Source: UBA11524 sp963617205
GTDB taxonomy: Bacteria; Bacillota; Clostridia; Christensenellales; Aristaeellaceae
Assembly (NCBI GenBank): GCA_963617205.1
Contig: CAVEOA010000002.1
Span: 62,001-126,000 of the forward strand
Direction: 5' to 3'
Length of the DNA: 64,000 bases
The notes below the pieces were generated by a model. The model had not been told where the DNA came from. It saw only the letters and a program-made list of their open reading frames with translations, and did not search any database. The number at the start of each line of letters is the position of its first letter. Position 1 is the first letter of the stretch. Of this stretch, positions 9,040-17,127 are shown piece after piece. The position numbers and the translations under genes are program-made.

Positions 9040-10758
9040 TTAATAGCGCACGATGCTTTCTCCCGTTTCTCGGTTTCTGGCGAATCGGCGGCAAAATTCC
9101 CATGAAAGCTCCGCCATCTGCGGCATAATCATGTGCGGCGTGTTCTCGATGGCGGCGTAGCGGAACGTGTTCGTGCCGTCCTGATTGAAATAGTCGGAGA
9201 TATACACCTCGTCGCCCATGAGGAACCGCACCTCCGTCCGGTCGGCTGGCACGCCGTTCATGCGCGTGGCATAATCCGGCGACTGCTGCGCATCGAGGAT
9301 TTCCTTCTCCGTATACGGATGCAGCCGCCACGCGGACATGCGATTCTGAAAATACTGCACATCCTCCGCCGTTTTTTCCGCGCTCCGATCCGCCTTTCGG
9401 TATGAATTTTCCAGACTGCCGTTCACAACAATGTCCGGATAGGTATATTGACGGAACGATTCAATCAGCTCATCCGCACGCGACAGGTAGTAATCAATCA
9501 CCGCGCCCGACTGTAACCCGACCTGGTCGCACAGCTGCGCACAGGCGGCAATCAGCTTCGGATGGCGGCGGTAGAACTCCAGCGCGTAATGTCCGTTGTG
9601 GCTCTGTCCGGTCAGGTAGATTCTGGTCGGGTCAACAGGATACTGCTCGCATACCCGTTCGATGATGCCGGGGAGCACCTCGTCGTTATCCTCCGGTGTT
9701 TCCAGCGCAAAGAACAGCATCATGAACTGCCCCTGCGCGCACAGCTCAATGAAGTCATAGTAAAACTGAAAGGCTGTCTGCGTAGACGCCTTGCACGCCG
9801 TACGCGCCTCCTTCATGACGACAAACAGCGGAAGCTTTTCCTCCGGCGTATCCGCCTTTCCGGTCGGCGTCAGCGTAATATACCAATCGCCGTCACGGTC
9901 ATGATCCTCATAGCGAATGCCCCGCTCCCGCCAGAATGCCTGCATCTCCGGCGTATAGGCATCCTGCGAATCCACCTCAAGGCGCATCCCTTCCGCCTGC
10001 CGCTTTGCCGCCATGGTGCGGATATGCCGGTCAAAATCCCAGTGCCAGCGCTGCTCATCATGGCGGTAAATCTCGCTGATGTTGTGCTGATGCGCCTGCT
10101 TCATATCCAGCTTGTCCGTAATATCGACAACCATCCGACCGGCGAACAGGAACGGTTCTCGCCATTGCACCGGATTCAGACCCGGCACATCCGCCAGCGT
10201 CAGACCATGGCGAATCAGTGCGCTGATATCCAGCAGAATCGGCTTGTAAGGAATGCGGAAGGTGCCCTGCGATTCAATCACCTTCTCAATCATCGCGCCG
10301 TGAAAGCTTGCCCGGCAATCAGCAAACTGCACGAGAATGTTGTCCCTTGCAGCCTGCTCCAGCAATTCGGCATTATCCGCGATGAGGTTCATGCCCTCCT
10401 TCGCGTCGTTCGATGCGGCATAGGGGATGTACAGCACCGGTGCATCCTTCACCCGATGCTCCCTGAGCGCACGCGGCGCCATCACCTCCCCCATCATGCC
10501 GGCGCAGGAAAAGCACATGCCTTTTTCTTCCCACTCCTTCACGTAATCCGGGAAATACGGCATACGGTTGACCGCATCCGTCACGAGATCCGTCCGGTCA
10601 GGGAAATGATCCGGATGCTTCTCCTGTTCCAACAGCTCCTGCAGCTTCAGGAACAACGGTCCGGCAGCGTTCATGCACCCGCGGTACGTTTCATCCTGCC
10701 AGAGGAACATATCCGGATACGTGTAGTCCTTGTTGTAATACGGCATCCTCTGCTTCAC
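9040..10758 (-). CDS. Alpha/beta hydrolase, esterase-like, with long N-terminal region
   Basis: A 572-residue protein whose second half is an alpha/beta hydrolase of the PHB-depolymerase/esterase kind. The nucleophile elbow is LTGQSHNGHYALEF with Ser386, preceded by a DPTRIYLTG strand typical of these esterases. A likely catalytic histidine sits near the C-terminus in ENTPHMIMPQMAELSWEF. The first 300 residues contain no motif I recognise apart from runs such as KDAPVLYIPYAASNDAKEG; they may form a substrate-binding or accessory domain. There is no signal peptide. The GTG at 10758 overlaps the stop of the ChbG-like gene by four bases; an in-frame ATG at 10746 is an alternative. It ends the Dpp-type operon. 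Acting next to a deacetylase-like protein, it may remove acyl groups from an imported compound, but the substrate is not known. Confidence 0.75.
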   Translation of the reverse strand: MKQRMPYYNKDYTYPDMFLWQDETYRGCMNAAGPLFLKLQELLEQEKHPDHFPDRTDLVTDAVNRMPYFPDYVKEWEEKGMCFSCAGMMGEVMAPRALREHRVKDAPVLYIPYAASNDAKEGMNLIADNAELLEQAARDNILVQFADCRASFHGAMIEKVIESQGTFRIPYKPILLDISALIRHGLTLADVPGLNPVQWREPFLFAGRMVVDITDKLDMKQAHQHNISEIYRHDEQRWHWDFDRHIRTMAAKRQAEGMRLEVDSQDAYTPEMQAFWRERGIRYEDHDRDGDWYITLTPTGKADTPEEKLPLFVVMKEARTACKASTQTAFQFYYDFIELCAQGQFMMLFFALETPEDNDEVLPGIIERVCEQYPVDPTRIYLTGQSHNGHYALEFYRRHPKLIAACAQLCDQVGLQSGAVIDYYLSRADELIESFRQYTYPDIVVNGSLENSYRKADRSAEKTAEDVQYFQNRMSAWRLHPYTEKEILDAQQSPDYATRMNGVPADRTEVRFLMGDEVYISDYFNQDGTNTFRYAAIENTPHMIMPQMAELSWEFCRRFARNRETGESIVRY

Positions 10759-11657
10759 CTGCCTTCAATCGTTCCGATATACAGCTCGCTGTCGGTGCAC
10801 CGCAAATGATTCTGATATTCACGCGTGCCGTACAATGCATCGCGAAAGTTCACAAGCTCAATCCTGTGCGCCTTCACCCAATCGCGCAGCACAGGCGACG
10901 TCAGCGCGGCGACATCCTGCGTGCGGATGGCTGTAAACAGCTTGGCTCGAGGGGATTGTTCGCCCTCCTTGTATACAAAGAAATCCACATAGCCGGGATG
11001 CCAGCTCTGCTCGACAATGCAGTCATCCGGCAAATCGAGCAGATGATCCGGATCCTCCGTGTAATATTTCACGGGGTCATAGTTTTCAAACTGCGCCGAG
11101 ATGGAATCCGTTTCCAGCGCGCCATAGGCATTCACGGGAGAAGGAACAAAAATATTCAAGTGCGCCCACTTGTCCAGCGGCTTGTCGACGGCGCCGCGCC
11201 CTTCCTTCCGTGCGAATTGATACGCGATGCCGTATTCGTCGCAAACCCGCTTCTGCACCCGATTAAACACGGTTTCCTTTTGCCCGATATTCGTCGTATC
11301 AGGCGCACGGCCGGCAATCAGGACGCAGCGGCGAATCTGCGATTGCATTTCCGCGTACAGCTCATCCTCATCAATGTCGTCGGCGTTCTGAATATCATGC
11401 CGAAAGCGGTTTGTGCCGGGAATAACCAGCGATTTCACCTCTACGGCCGGCAGGACAGGGCTGCACCAGAAATGCGTGTGCCACCCCAGCGAAATCCACG
11501 GCCGCTGCTTCAAATATTCCAGCGCATCCTCCGTGCCGGGCGATTCCAGCATCACGTCCGCGGCAGTCACCATGCCGTGGTCAATCGCTTCCCATGTGCC
11601 AAGATTGTGGATTTTTGTGTAGCCGACATCGTCCGCGCGGATAATCATCTTCTTCAT
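10755..11657 (-). CDS. ChbG/YdjC family carbohydrate deacetylase
   Basis: A 300-residue protein of the ChbG/YdjC family, metal-dependent hydrolases that remove acetyl groups from N-acetylated oligosaccharides such as chitobiose. The N-terminus carries the family signature IIRADDVGYT (the two aspartates are metal or catalytic positions), followed by LGWHTHFWCSP with the metal histidine and WHPGYVD near residue 228. There is no signal peptide, so it acts on imported substrate. AAGGAGAAACTGCC precedes the ATG. It is directly downstream of the importer ATPase genes, which suggests that this peptide-type transporter may carry an amino-sugar-containing oligosaccharide rather than a peptide. That is inference from context only. 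Confidence 0.85.
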   Translation of the reverse strand: MKKMIIRADDVGYTKIHNLGTWEAIDHGMVTAADVMLESPGTEDALEYLKQRPWISLGWHTHFWCSPVLPAVEVKSLVIPGTNRFRHDIQNADDIDEDELYAEMQSQIRRCVLIAGRAPDTTNIGQKETVFNRVQKRVCDEYGIAYQFARKEGRGAVDKPLDKWAHLNIFVPSPVNAYGALETDSISAQFENYDPVKYYTEDPDHLLDLPDDCIVEQSWHPGYVDFFVYKEGEQSPRAKLFTAIRTQDVAALTSPVLRDWVKAHRIELVNFRDALYGTREYQNHLRCTDSELYIGTIEGR

Positions 11658-11669
11658 GGCAGTTTCTCC

Positions 11670-12629
11670 TTACAGGTTATTGAGTTCCTTGCAGCGATGG
11701 CAGGCGACAAAGTGTCCGGGCAGCACCTCTTCCAGCTGCTGCGGCTCGCTGCAGGCAGGCGTCGCATACGGGCAGCGCGCAGCAAAGCGACAGCCGGGCT
11801 TCGGGTTGACGGGTGAAGTAATTTCGCCCTTCAGGATGATGCGCTGACGCGGATGATGAATGTCCGTCGATGGAATGGCGGACAGCAGCGCCTTCGTGTA
11901 CGGATGCAGCGGCTTCACAAACAGTTCCTTGCTCTCGCTCGTTTCCACCATCTGTCCCAGATACATCACGCCAATGCTGGAGGAAATGTGCCGCACAACG
12001 CTCAGGTCATGCGTCACGAACATGTACGTCAGCCCGCGCTTCTGCTGTAATTCCTTGAGCAGGTTGAGCACCTGCGCCTGAATCGACACGTCCAGCGCCG
12101 AAACCGGCTCATCGCAGACGATAAAATCCGGATTAAGCGAAAGCGCGCGCGCAATGCCGACGCGCTGACGGCGTCCGCCGTCCATCTCATGCGGATAGGC
12201 AAGCCGGAGACGCTCCTCAATGCCGCAGAGCGCCATCAGCTTTGTGACCTCCTCATCGATTTGCGATTTGGTGTACTTCCTCGTCAGCAGCAGCGGCTCA
12301 CGAATCGTCTGTTCAACCGTCTGGCGCGGATTCAACGACGAGTACGGGTCCTGAAACACAATCTGCATATGCGTGCGCAGCTCCTTCAGCTCGCGCCTGC
12401 CGATGTGCGTCACATCCTTGCCGTTGTAGAAAATCTGGCCGTCAGTCGGCTCATGCATGTGGATGATGGTGCGCCCCAATGTCGACTTGCCGCAGCCGGA
12501 TTCGCCCACGATGCCCATCGTCTTGCCCTTTTCGATTTTGAAGGAGACATCGTCCGTCGCATGAAGAAAGCCATTGCGAACCTTGAAGTACTTTTTGAGA
12601 TGCTTGACCTCAATGCAGGGATTTTCCAT
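11670..12629 (-). CDS. Dpp/Opp-type ABC transporter ATP-binding protein (OppF-like)
   Basis: A 319-residue ATPase of a dipeptide/oligopeptide-type importer. Walker A is GESGCGKSTLG near residue 42, Walker B is FIVCDEPVSALD near 167, and the switch histidine is in MFVTHDLSVV. The ABC signature reads HEMDGGRRQRVGIARAL, so the usual LSGG is replaced by MDGG. The C-terminal oligopeptide-transporter extension is present, with CRFAARCPYATPAC giving the cysteines seen in this family. It overlaps or abuts the OppD-like gene and pairs with it as a heterodimer. GGAAGGAG lies upstream of the ATG. Confidence 0.93.
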   Translation of the reverse strand: MENPCIEVKHLKKYFKVRNGFLHATDDVSFKIEKGKTMGIVGESGCGKSTLGRTIIHMHEPTDGQIFYNGKDVTHIGRRELKELRTHMQIVFQDPYSSLNPRQTVEQTIREPLLLTRKYTKSQIDEEVTKLMALCGIEERLRLAYPHEMDGGRRQRVGIARALSLNPDFIVCDEPVSALDVSIQAQVLNLLKELQQKRGLTYMFVTHDLSVVRHISSSIGVMYLGQMVETSESKELFVKPLHPYTKALLSAIPSTDIHHPRQRIILKGEITSPVNPKPGCRFAARCPYATPACSEPQQLEEVLPGHFVACHRCKELNNL

Positions 12630-12630
12630 C

Positions 12631-13608
12631 TCAGGACTCCTTCCCTGCTCTCAGGCACCGGCAGAAGTGACCGGGAGCAATTTCATTATTCGGCATTTGA
12701 CCATGCCTGCATGCATCGCAGACATGCGGGCATCTCGGCGAAAAGGCACACCCTTCCGGCAGCTTTGTCGGATCCGGCGGCAGTCCTTCAATCGGATGCA
12801 GCCATTCATCCTCGCCGTCCAGCGCCGGAATTGCGCCGAAAAGCCCGATGGTATACGGATGCGTCGGATGATCGAAAATATCTGTCAGAGACCCGCTTTC
12901 AATGATTTCACCGGCATACACCACCGCCACCTTGTCGCACGTCTGCGCCACAACGCCCAAATCATGGGTGATGAGAATCATTGCGGTATTGTTCTTGTTC
13001 TTCAGCGCCGTAATCATGTCCAGCACCTGCGCCTGAATGGTCACGTCAAGCGCCGTCGTCGGCTCATCCGCCAGGAGCAGATCCGGACTGCATGCCAGCG
13101 CCATCGCGATCACAACGCGCTGCTTCATGCCGCCGGAAAACTGGTGCGGATATTCGTCGTACCGCGCCGCAGGGATGCCGACCATTTCCAGCATATTCTC
13201 CGCTTTTTTCCGTGCCTCCGCCTTCGAGCAGCTTTCATGCAGGCTGATTACCTCGCTGATCTGATCGCCGATGCGGATGACGGGATTCAGTGCCGTCATC
13301 GGGTCCTGAAAGATCATGGCAATCTTGTCACCGCGAACCTTCAGCATCTCGCTCTCCGGCAGCTCCGTCAGCTTCTGTCCCTCAAAGCAGATGCTGCCGC
13401 CGATTACCCTCGCAGGCGGTTTGGGCAGAATGCCCAGAATCGCCTTGGCAATGGTTGTCTTGCCGGCTCCTGTTTCGCCGACCAAGCCCAGCGTTTCACC
13501 CTTCTCCAGCGTGAAAGAAACATGATTGACCGCCTTCGTGTCAACCTTGCTGACCGTATAATACACGGTCAAATCCTTGACTTCAAGGAAATGCGCCTGA
13601 TTGTCCAT
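12631..13608 (-). CDS. Dpp/Opp-type ABC transporter ATP-binding protein (OppD-like)
   Basis: A 325-residue ATPase, partner of the OppF-like subunit. Walker A is GETGAGKTTIAKAI, the signature is the canonical FSGGMKQRV, Walker B is LLLADEPTTALD and the switch histidine is in LITHDLGVV. The C-terminal extension has CAFSPRCPHVCDAC, typical of oligopeptide ATPases. The ATG at 13608 is preferred because AAGAAGGTG is spaced correctly before it; an in-frame GTG at 13617 would overlap that site. It lies 15 bases after the permease gene. Confidence 0.93.
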   Translation of the reverse strand: MDNQAHFLEVKDLTVYYTVSKVDTKAVNHVSFTLEKGETLGLVGETGAGKTTIAKAILGILPKPPARVIGGSICFEGQKLTELPESEMLKVRGDKIAMIFQDPMTALNPVIRIGDQISEVISLHESCSKAEARKKAENMLEMVGIPAARYDEYPHQFSGGMKQRVVIAMALACSPDLLLADEPTTALDVTIQAQVLDMITALKNKNNTAMILITHDLGVVAQTCDKVAVVYAGEIIESGSLTDIFDHPTHPYTIGLFGAIPALDGEDEWLHPIEGLPPDPTKLPEGCAFSPRCPHVCDACRHGQMPNNEIAPGHFCRCLRAGKES

Positions 13609-13623
13609 CTCTTTCACACCTTC

Positions 13624-14484
13624 TTACTTCTTCAGCCTCGGATCCATCGCGTCGCGCAGCCCATCGCCCATGGTGCAGGTGGCAAAGCTGAGGATGCCGA
13701 TGGCAAGGCCAGGATAAATCAGCAAATAGGGATACAGCGTAAAGTAATTCTTGCCCTCATTCAGCAGCGCCCCCCACTCTGGAATCGGCGCCTGAATGCC
13801 CAGTCCAAGGAAGGACAGCGATGCCGCCTGCATGATGGTGCCGCCGATGCCCATCGTGCAGCCGACCAGAATCGGTCCGAACGTGTTGGGCAGAATGTGC
13901 TTGAAGATGATGCGGACGTTGGAGCAGTTGATGGAGCCTGCCGCCTCGATATAATCGCAGTTGCGAATCTGTAAAATCAGGCTTCGCAGCATGCGCGCCG
14001 TGCCCGGAATACCCGCAATGGACAGGGCGATGACGGTGTTCACCACGCCTGGACCGAGCGCGGTCGAAATGACCATCGCCAGCAGGATGCCGGGAATTGC
14101 CTGAATGACGTCCAGTATGCGCATGACAATATTGTCCGCCGTCTGCCCGAAGAATCCGGCAATCGCGCCCAGCACAAGCCCGATGGCTGTACCGATGATG
14201 GTCGCGGCAATGCCCATGAAGATGGAATATCGTCCGCCGTAGAGGATTCGGCTGAACAGGTCGCGCCCGAACTTGTCCGTGCCGAAGAGATGCTCTGCGG
14301 AGGGCGCCTGAAAGGTCTCGGTGGACATGGTGGCATAGTCATATTTGCAGATATAGGGAGCCAGCAGCGCCAGCACCACGAAAATCACAAAGATGGTCAT
14401 GCCAATGACGGAAAGCGGATTTTTGATGAACCGCTTGAAAACTTCCAATCCCTGACTGGTTTTTCTTGCCTTCGTCTGATTCAT
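13624..14484 (-). CDS. Dpp/Opp-type ABC transporter permease (DppC-like)
   Basis: A 286-residue membrane subunit with the N-terminal segment FIKNPLSVIGMTIFVIFVVL found in OppC/DppC proteins, a periplasmic-side HLFGTDKFGRDLFSRILYGG motif near residue 71, and about six membrane helices. The EAA loop region (IEAAGSINCSNVRIIFKHIL followed by PN) is near residue 185. The start at 14484 is chosen because AAGGAGG lies 8 bases upstream; a longer frame to 14544 would overlap the preceding permease gene by about 47 bases. It forms the membrane channel together with the DppB-like protein. Confidence 0.93.
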   Translation of the reverse strand: MNQTKARKTSQGLEVFKRFIKNPLSVIGMTIFVIFVVLALLAPYICKYDYATMSTETFQAPSAEHLFGTDKFGRDLFSRILYGGRYSIFMGIAATIIGTAIGLVLGAIAGFFGQTADNIVMRILDVIQAIPGILLAMVISTALGPGVVNTVIALSIAGIPGTARMLRSLILQIRNCDYIEAAGSINCSNVRIIFKHILPNTFGPILVGCTMGIGGTIMQAASLSFLGLGIQAPIPEWGALLNEGKNYFTLYPYLLIYPGLAIGILSFATCTMGDGLRDAMDPRLKK

Positions 14485-14497
14485 TTTCTCCGCCTCC

Positions 14498-15433
14498 TTA
14501 CTTGCCTGTATACTGCGCCTTGATACGCGGGTCAACAAAGGCATAAATCAGGTCCACCAGCAGCATGACAAAGCTGAATGCAATCGCAATCACGACCACG
14601 CCGCCGCGAACCGCCGGATAATCAAGGCTTCCGATGGCGTTCGTCATATACAGTCCGATGCCGGGAATCATGAAAATCGTTTCGGTAACGACCGTGCCGC
14701 CAAGCGAATTGGCAAACGTCGCGCCGAGCGATGTAATCAGCGGAATCAACGCGTTCGGCATCACATGCTTGAAGATGGTGCTGCGGTTGCTGACGCCCTT
14801 TGCGCGCGCGGTCGTCACATAGTCAGAGCGGATGACCTCCAGCACGTCCACGCGGCACTGCCTCGCAATCATCGAAATGCCGACGACCGAGTTGGATACA
14901 ATCGGAATCACGTAATTCTTCCATGAGGCGACGCCGAAGGCAGGAAGAATGCGCAGCTGCACGCAAAGCCAGTTAATCAGGATATACGCCAGCCAGAAGC
15001 CGGGCAGCGAAATGCCCACCATGGAGATGACAATCGCCGTGTAATCCTGCCATTTTCCCTGATGCGTTGCGGCAACGATGCCCAGCGGAATGCCGATCAG
15101 CGCCGTCAGCAGAATAGAGCATGCCGCGATAATCAGCGTGCGCGGGAAGCGCTCCAGCAGCTCTGCACCTACGGCAAGCTTCGATTGGTAGGACGTGCCG
15201 AAGTCCAGATGCAGGAACGTATCGGACAGATATTTTCCCAGCTGAACGAGATACGGCTGGTCAAGCCCCATCTCATGGGACAGCGCCGCCACCTGTTCCT
15301 TTGTCGCAGTGGAGCCGAGGATAATCTGCGCCGGGTCGCCGGGAATGAAATACATAATCGAGAAAATCACGATTGCCACGCCCAGCACCACAAATGCCAT
15401 CATTGCCAGGCGCTTCAGGATATATCTCCACAT
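14498..15433 (-). CDS. Dpp/Opp-type ABC transporter permease (DppB-like)
   Basis: A 311-residue permease of the DppB/OppB class. Its N-terminus (MWRYILKRLAMMAFVVLGVA) and the following YFIPGDPAQIILG match the family, in which this segment forms the first helix and an external loop. The docking loop is DYVTTARAKGVSNRSTIFKH followed by VMPNALIPL near residue 200. Six helices are apparent, and the C-terminus (DLIYAFVDPRIKAQ) is typical. It begins 88 bases after the binding-protein gene; a strong hairpin with a U-rich tail lies in that gap and may reduce expression of the downstream subunits relative to the binding protein. Confidence 0.94.
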   Translation of the reverse strand: MWRYILKRLAMMAFVVLGVAIVIFSIMYFIPGDPAQIILGSTATKEQVAALSHEMGLDQPYLVQLGKYLSDTFLHLDFGTSYQSKLAVGAELLERFPRTLIIAACSILLTALIGIPLGIVAATHQGKWQDYTAIVISMVGISLPGFWLAYILINWLCVQLRILPAFGVASWKNYVIPIVSNSVVGISMIARQCRVDVLEVIRSDYVTTARAKGVSNRSTIFKHVMPNALIPLITSLGATFANSLGGTVVTETIFMIPGIGLYMTNAIGSLDYPAVRGGVVVIAIAFSFVMLLVDLIYAFVDPRIKAQYTGK

Positions 15434-15457
15434 AGGCTCGCCTTTCGTTACCGTGTC

Positions 15458-15499
15458 ATAAAAGGAAGACGGGGCTGTTGCACAACCTGCAGCAGCCCC
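15458..15499 (-). terminator. Hairpin between binding-protein and permease genes (partial terminator)
   Basis: On the minus strand GGGGCTGCTGCA (15488-15499) pairs with TGCAACAGCCCC (15471-15482), with a five-base loop and one G-U pair, followed by GTCTTCCTTTTAT. It lies directly after the family 5 binding-protein gene, so it is likely an attenuating terminator that keeps the binding protein in excess. Confidence 0.7.
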
Positions 15500-15520
15500 T
15501 TTGGGAGGCTCAAAAACCGA

Positions 15521-17071
15521 TTACTTGAAGGTGAAGCCCTGCACGCAAACGGCGCCCTCGCCGGAATAGCAGATGCTGTCAATCAGGGAGGAATTGTACA
15601 CGTTGTACTTCTTCTCCACCAGCAGCGGCACGCAGTACACGTTTTCGGTCAGGTACTTCTGTGCCGCATTCACGGTTTCCTGAGAATTTGTTGCGACGCT
15701 CAGGGCGCTGCTGATGACGCTGCGCAGCTCTGCCAGCTCATCATCGGGCGCGAAGACCTCGTTCTGCTTCACGAAGGCGGATTCCCACAGGTCGGTCACA
15801 TAGAAGCCGCTCAGTTCGGAAAGGTTCAGCTCCCACGCGGAATCATCCTTCTTGGCAGCCAGCCAGTTGGGGAAAATGTTGCCGGAAACATTCACGGTAA
15901 TGCCGATTTGCGCCAGCTGGCTCTGCACGACGACGGCGATATCGTTGGCAATCGTGCCGTCGATGAACAGCAGGGTGATTTCGCAGCCATTCGGATACTG
16001 CGACTGCGCCAGATACTCCTTCGCCTTCTCCACGTCGTGCGCAGGGATGTAGGAGGCAAAGGTTTCCGCATCATAGTCGGGATTCATGGGCGAACCGAGA
16101 CCGTAGGTGGCAATGTTCGCGCCGCCGTTGACCATCGCGGCGACCAGCTCCTGGTCAATCGCGGTCAGAATCGCCATGCGGAGATACGGGTCGGACGTTT
16201 TGCTGTTGGGTGAATGGTTGACGAGCAGGGACTTCGGCGCGGTCGCCGTGGTCTCTTTCACCGTGTACATCGAAGAGAACGGACCGCCTTCCGCAAAGAA
16301 CGCCGCATCCTGACTGGCAATGTCCGCCGTCATGTCGATGGTGCCCATCTGCAGGGCGACAGAAAGCTGCGAGGTTTCGGAAATCGTCTGGATTTCGATC
16401 ACATCGGCAGGCTGCTGCTGGCGCGGGAACTTCACCTGATCGCCGCTCGCCCAGTAATTTTCGTTCACAGCCAGCGTAATGGACACGCCGGACACCCAGC
16501 CGGTTACCTTGTAGGGACCCGTGCCGACCGGCTTCGAGGCCATGCCGTCACCCGACGCCACATACGCCGCTTCGCTGACGATGTTGACGTAGCTTGCCAC
16601 ATGCTCGAAGGCGCCCTTGACAGGGGTTGTCTTCCAGACGAACTGCACGGTGTACTCATCAATCGCCGTCACGGATTCGATTGCGTTAACAACCGTTGAC
16701 ATTTCCGAAGAACCGACCTGCTCGGTCGCATAGCAGAACGCCACGTCCGACGCCTTAATCGGATTGCCCTCGGAGTCATGGATGTTCTCGTAGAGCTTCA
16801 CGGTGTACGTGCGGTCCCCGTCGTACTCCCATGACTCCATCAGCAGCCCCTGGAAGTCATCGCCGTAGGTCATAAAGGAGCCGAGCGGCTCAAATACGGC
16901 TGTCGTATACGTCTTGGGATTCAGGAACGGCACAAGGCTGATGTAGGACTGCGTGCCGGCATAGACGACCTTGTCCACACGGCCGTTGTTGTCTGCATCC
17001 GCCGCAAATGCGAACGAGCAGGCAGAAAGTGCGAGGCAGAGTGCCAGCGCGAGCGCCAGGATTTTCTTCAT
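15521..17071 (-). CDS. ABC transporter substrate-binding protein, family 5
   Basis: A 516-residue secreted binding protein for the Dpp/Opp-type importer. The signal sequence (MKKILALALALCLALSACSF) contains an LSAC lipobox with Cys18, so membrane anchoring by lipidation is likely; cleavage after AFA is the alternative. The mature part shows the family 5 features: VFEPLGSFM near residue 66, KPVGTGPYKVTGWVSG near 183 and YLRMAILTAIDQELV near 275. Residues 90-150 resemble the usual segment introducing the DVAFCYA motif. The ribosome site AAGGAGG is present. It follows the unknown secreted protein by 56 bases and precedes the permeases. Family 5 proteins bind peptides, nickel or oligosaccharides; the deacetylase and esterase downstream favour a modified oligosaccharide, without proof. 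Confidence 0.92.
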   Translation of the reverse strand: MKKILALALALCLALSACSFAFAADADNNGRVDKVVYAGTQSYISLVPFLNPKTYTTAVFEPLGSFMTYGDDFQGLLMESWEYDGDRTYTVKLYENIHDSEGNPIKASDVAFCYATEQVGSSEMSTVVNAIESVTAIDEYTVQFVWKTTPVKGAFEHVASYVNIVSEAAYVASGDGMASKPVGTGPYKVTGWVSGVSITLAVNENYWASGDQVKFPRQQQPADVIEIQTISETSQLSVALQMGTIDMTADIASQDAAFFAEGGPFSSMYTVKETTATAPKSLLVNHSPNSKTSDPYLRMAILTAIDQELVAAMVNGGANIATYGLGSPMNPDYDAETFASYIPAHDVEKAKEYLAQSQYPNGCEITLLFIDGTIANDIAVVVQSQLAQIGITVNVSGNIFPNWLAAKKDDSAWELNLSELSGFYVTDLWESAFVKQNEVFAPDDELAELRSVISSALSVATNSQETVNAAQKYLTENVYCVPLLVEKKYNVYNSSLIDSICYSGEGAVCVQGFTFK

Positions 17072-17127
17072 GATGTCATCCTCCTTGATGATTTATCGAA
17101 TATCCGTTAAGGTGATTTGGTTTCTGT

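Noticed and set aside
9562..10809. 415-residue plus-strand open frame
   Set aside because: Antisense to the alpha/beta hydrolase, which has the GQSHNGH elbow and operon context.
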